NCBI GenBank assembly: GCA_026874595.1
Contig: CM049309.1
Coordinates: forward strand, 1,464,076 to 1,528,075
Length of the DNA stretch: 64,000 bases
Direction of reading: 5' to 3'
Source: Sipunculus nudus
Lineage: Eukaryota > Annelida > Sipuncula > Golfingiida > Sipunculidae
Every line of letters begins with the position of its first letter. Position 1 is the stretch's first letter. The notes below the pieces were generated by a model that was not told the origin of the DNA, searched no databases, and worked only from the letters and a program-made list of their open reading frames with translations. The position numbers and the translations under genes were made by a program. This document shows, one piece after another, positions 61,013 through 64,000 of this stretch.

Positions 61013-63335
61013 GAACAAACAATTCAGGGCATCAGAAATATCTCAGCTTCTCCTTTTACTGACCTTTATTTTACAGTAGCCATGGTAACATGGAACAGAT
61101 GCTGATTGTGAAATGTCTAATTAGCCACTTATTAAAGCAAGTAATGGTTAGTTGATTTATTTCTAAACACTGCAGGGGCCTGTTTTTCAAATGGAACCTT
61201 TGCATGGAATATTTTGAAGCAGTGTTAAGTGATGCAAGAAACTCAGTTGAAGCCTTCATACTATGAATAAAAGGCACAAGTTGAAAATGTTACCCTTGCA
61301 CTCAGTTACTTTTCCCCCCAAAAGGTTGAAGAAACATGTCTGCTTTTATATTCTTTAGTCCATTTATTTGTTAATCACTAAAAAGCAATAGCAGAAAATA
61401 TCCAGAAAACACAATGTTTACCATGGCAGCCACCTGTGTCCACCTTGTCTGGTCAGAGTAACCTGATAATCGTAGCCTGAGTGAGGTATAATTTTATGTC
61501 GTTAGATTATCACTCCGTATTTACATTTTCTAATCAATATGCAAAAAAAAAATAAACTGATCATATTCATTTATCCATTGTAAAAATATGATTTATCAGT
61601 ACAGAGCTCTCTTTTTATTTCAGCTTTAAGCATAAAAATTACAGTTCATCATTATGACTGATAAAGAGAACAGAAATTTCTCAGAAAATTGGTTCTATTA
61701 CACTAGGCTTATTGAGTTTTGTTACTTGCAAGGACAGATCTGCTACAAGAAGATCATTAACCAATATGTAAATAGTAGAGTGAGTAAGCCAAGCAAGACC
61801 TTGACACAGTAAATTGGTATTTTATGAGCAAATTTTGTGAGAAGCAGGAGACTCCCGGAACAACAGAAGAGGTTTTTGTGAGACTGTCATTGTGTGCCAA
61901 GGCTCATGGGAAGCCTCAGGTGGTGAGCAGACATGACAAGAGAGTAGCGTTATTAGCGAAGAATACTTTACCAAGGAAGAAATGTTCCTGCAGGTTTCTA
62001 CAGGCACTGATTGCTTCCTCAGTCAGGTTTTCAGTTGGCCTCACCACATTAAATAAGCAAACTAAAACTCCTAATTGATACTTCGTGCAGTTACTGGTAG
62101 AAGTTGTCTATGGCTTCATTTTCCATATGAAGCCTGTCTTGGAATCAGCTATAGAACATTACAAAATTTCTGCTTTATTGTAGTTCCCAAGACTGCAAAC
62201 AATCATGGACCTATAATTATGTCCCCTAAGTCACAGTAAAAAAATTGAGGCGGTAATCAGCATAAGCACATTGTGCTTGGAGGGAGTATGACTCATGTAC
62301 AGAATCCTAGATAATAAATATGTTGAAAGAAAAGAATGAGCACAGGCTGAATATTTTAATAAGACAAATTTTGAACAATGACCTATCATGTAAGATCCTT
62401 TTGTCAGTGTGCATTCTTTTCTCAACTAAGAATTGGTACTCTTTCTGGATCTTGTGGTGGATTATGGAACTAGAAGATATGTCTAGTATTTCAAGTAAAA
62501 AGAAACAGCTAGACAGGAAAACGTCAAAAATAATTTGAAAAAATCTGATGTTATATATATTTTTACCTTTATTACCAGTATTTGTATGTACTTGACAGTA
62601 CTTCATATCCTTCAGCTATTTATTAAGACACTACAACAAAAGATCAAACTTTTCAAGGTTATTAATCATCAATAACTAAAGAATCTATTATAAATTGTTA
62701 TGAGCTATTAAAAAACATTTTATTTGCATGTCTGTATAACTTGTGCATATATCCTATAGCTTAAGCAGGTCTTGGCACAGATGAAAACTGACCACTAAGG
62801 GCACTGCTCGAGCCTTTTAGGTTTAAAAATCCAGTTATTTTGATTGTGCGATGTTTGCAGCCGATCTACTCAGGAAAGATTGACACCTTTGATTCCCGAA
62901 TGCATCTTTAATGGAGCTCCCTTCCTGATTTTAGGTACCCAGCGAGTAAGATTGTCTCTTAACCATCCCTTGATCATGCCCTTTGATTATGGTTGATGTT
63001 ATTTGAAGCATTTTGTATTCCAGACACCCTTGGGCTGCAGACAAAATATTTGCCCTATCATCTCTCTAAAACAGGAAGATCCAGTTGCATACTAAACACA
63101 GTAATACACACCTATGGTATAGACAAGAAGAGGACAAGAAGTTTGCAGAAGGACATGATAGAGTTCATGTTTTTCATAATTTCCATAATATTAGTTCTGA
63201 TCGAAATGGGTTTGTTACATAAAGAACAAACCTTTTACTGATAAAGGACCCAGGTCCTGCCTGCATTAGCAGTAAATAATATTAATATTTTTTCTAAGTA
63301 CATTTGTCCTAATGTCTATCTTTTTATCACTGTTT

Positions 63336-63371
63336 CACACACACAAACACACACACACACACACACACACA
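63336..63371. repeat. (CA)n microsatellite
   Basis: About 36 bases of CA repeat with one interruption. Confidence 0.95.
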
Positions 63372-64000
63372 GTTTTTCAGCAGTTTGCTATAAAGATGCA
63401 CTGAAGATTATTAACTATGTTCCTTTTCCAGTTTTAGACTGATTAAAATCCAGTATGACACACTGGGATCTTGGATTCTCTTCTGTTTGCATCATCTCAA
63501 GAACCATCAGATTGATCCCTGTGAAAGTAAAAAAAAAAATTTAAGTCAGGTACCTTTATTTAAGAGGATGTGTGTATACAATTTCACACTGATCAGAAGT
63601 CCAGTCTTGCTACCTTTCTTTGATCTTGTAATTCTTTTATCACATATCAGCTTGAGAATCTGGGCATGTAACAGAGCCCTTATTGAGTACTTCAGCAATA
63701 CCAATAATTTCTAGTTCCAGTTCCTTTTATGTGAAGACGCTTATGAGAAGTCCTGTGACTTCCTGAAAACATGCCACTGTTTATATTCTAATTAATCATA
63801 ATTTTGTTTGGATTGTTAAGTCTGTCAAACTGTCAGACTTTCTTCTGGCCCTTATCTCCCTGTATAATATAGAAGATGAATTACATTAAGAATGGGAGAT
63901 GCAAACTTAAGTCTCTAATTAGACCAGATTAAATGTAAGAAATTTGTACCTAAAATGCAAAAATGTTAAATGTTAGCAAGCTGAAAGGACCACAATAAAC

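Larger units (their letters stand above)
36739..64000 (+). other. FAM91A1: FAM91A1 intron 2, at least 27.3 kb
   Basis: Starts with GTAAGA. No stretch encoding the next conserved segment of the family (rich in Lys, Glu and Tyr, then a Tyr-Pro-Tyr-His-Leu core) was found to the window end. Outside the listed repeats, 36.74-38.25, 39.9-40.6, 41.2-41.7, 43.76-45.19, 46.42-47.03, 53.04-56.27 and 61.02-64.0 kb hold AT-rich sequence with no recognised gene. An 84-codon + frame at 61824-62078 is GC-richer than its surroundings but matches no known family. Confidence 0.7.

Noticed and set aside
61824-62078. 84-codon + frame as a candidate gene or exon
   Set aside because: Slightly higher GC, but no recognised family and no convincing splice borders; the overlapping - frame is equally open.
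1-64000. tRNA or rRNA genes
   Set aside because: No T-arm-like GGTTCRANNCC with a matching acceptor stem, and no rRNA-like sequence, was noticed by eye; a covariance search would be needed to be sure.

Overview
This is a eukaryotic window, about two-thirds A+T, with short exons, very long introns, several kinds of transposable element and large minisatellites. The best guess is a lophotrochozoan, probably a mollusc and possibly a bivalve. That rests on the repeat style: Penelope elements with hammerhead ribozymes, Helitron-like repeats with internal tandem blocks, and a CCGT-rich repeat opening with a TTAGCTCAG hairpin. No taxonomic search was possible.

Only two host genes can be supported. 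(1) FAM91A1 on the + strand. Coding exon 1 (11172-11243) and exon 2 (36654-36738) encode the first 52 residues of this conserved trans-Golgi tethering protein. They are separated by a 25.4 kb intron, and intron 2 runs past the window end with no exon 3 recognised. A promoter-like stretch with CCAAT and ETS sites and a 10-codon uORF lies just upstream. (2) A divergent - strand gene whose first coding exon (4130-4270) encodes a degenerate EF-hand-like segment. Its remaining exons lie outside the window or were not recognised. A possible 5' exon of this gene sits at 6732-6890.

Layout: 1-3.7 kb is a GC-rich, probably retroelement-derived block with a 79-bp tandem repeat and a broken gag-like Cys/His ORF. 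4.9-5.8 kb is a 900-bp TIR element. 7.2-9.7 kb is a nearly complete but frameshifted Penelope-like element (reverse transcriptase plus GIY-YIG nuclease). Its flanking ~130-bp pseudo-LTRs each carry a hammerhead ribozyme on the element's coding strand, and a fragment of a relative follows at 10.35-10.5 kb. Intron 1 of FAM91A1 holds: a three-level nest (outer TIR element > hAT element with an 8-bp target duplication > Helitron-like element); a TTAA-flanked element with a THAP-like ORF; a Helitron-like element with internal tandem repeats; several MITEs; an internally deleted pogo/Tigger element; and a 2.9 kb 41-bp minisatellite. Intron 2 holds a 20-bp minisatellite, two more Helitron-like elements (42 and 45 kb), a nested pair of the TTAGCTCAG family (47.5-52.8 kb) with a paralogous empty site, a 35-bp repeat, a 4.2 kb 32-bp minisatellite and a 108-bp repeat.

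The most interesting signal is a shared design across repeat families whose end sequences differ. Each opens with a hairpin, has subterminal inverted repeats and ends with a short palindrome. In two families the hairpin stem is largely kept although its sequence differs between them. For one family the window contains both an occupied and an empty copy of the same target, showing insertion without target duplication, as expected for rolling-circle (Helitron/Helentron-like) transposition. The general classes are known; whether these particular families are described cannot be judged from sequence alone.
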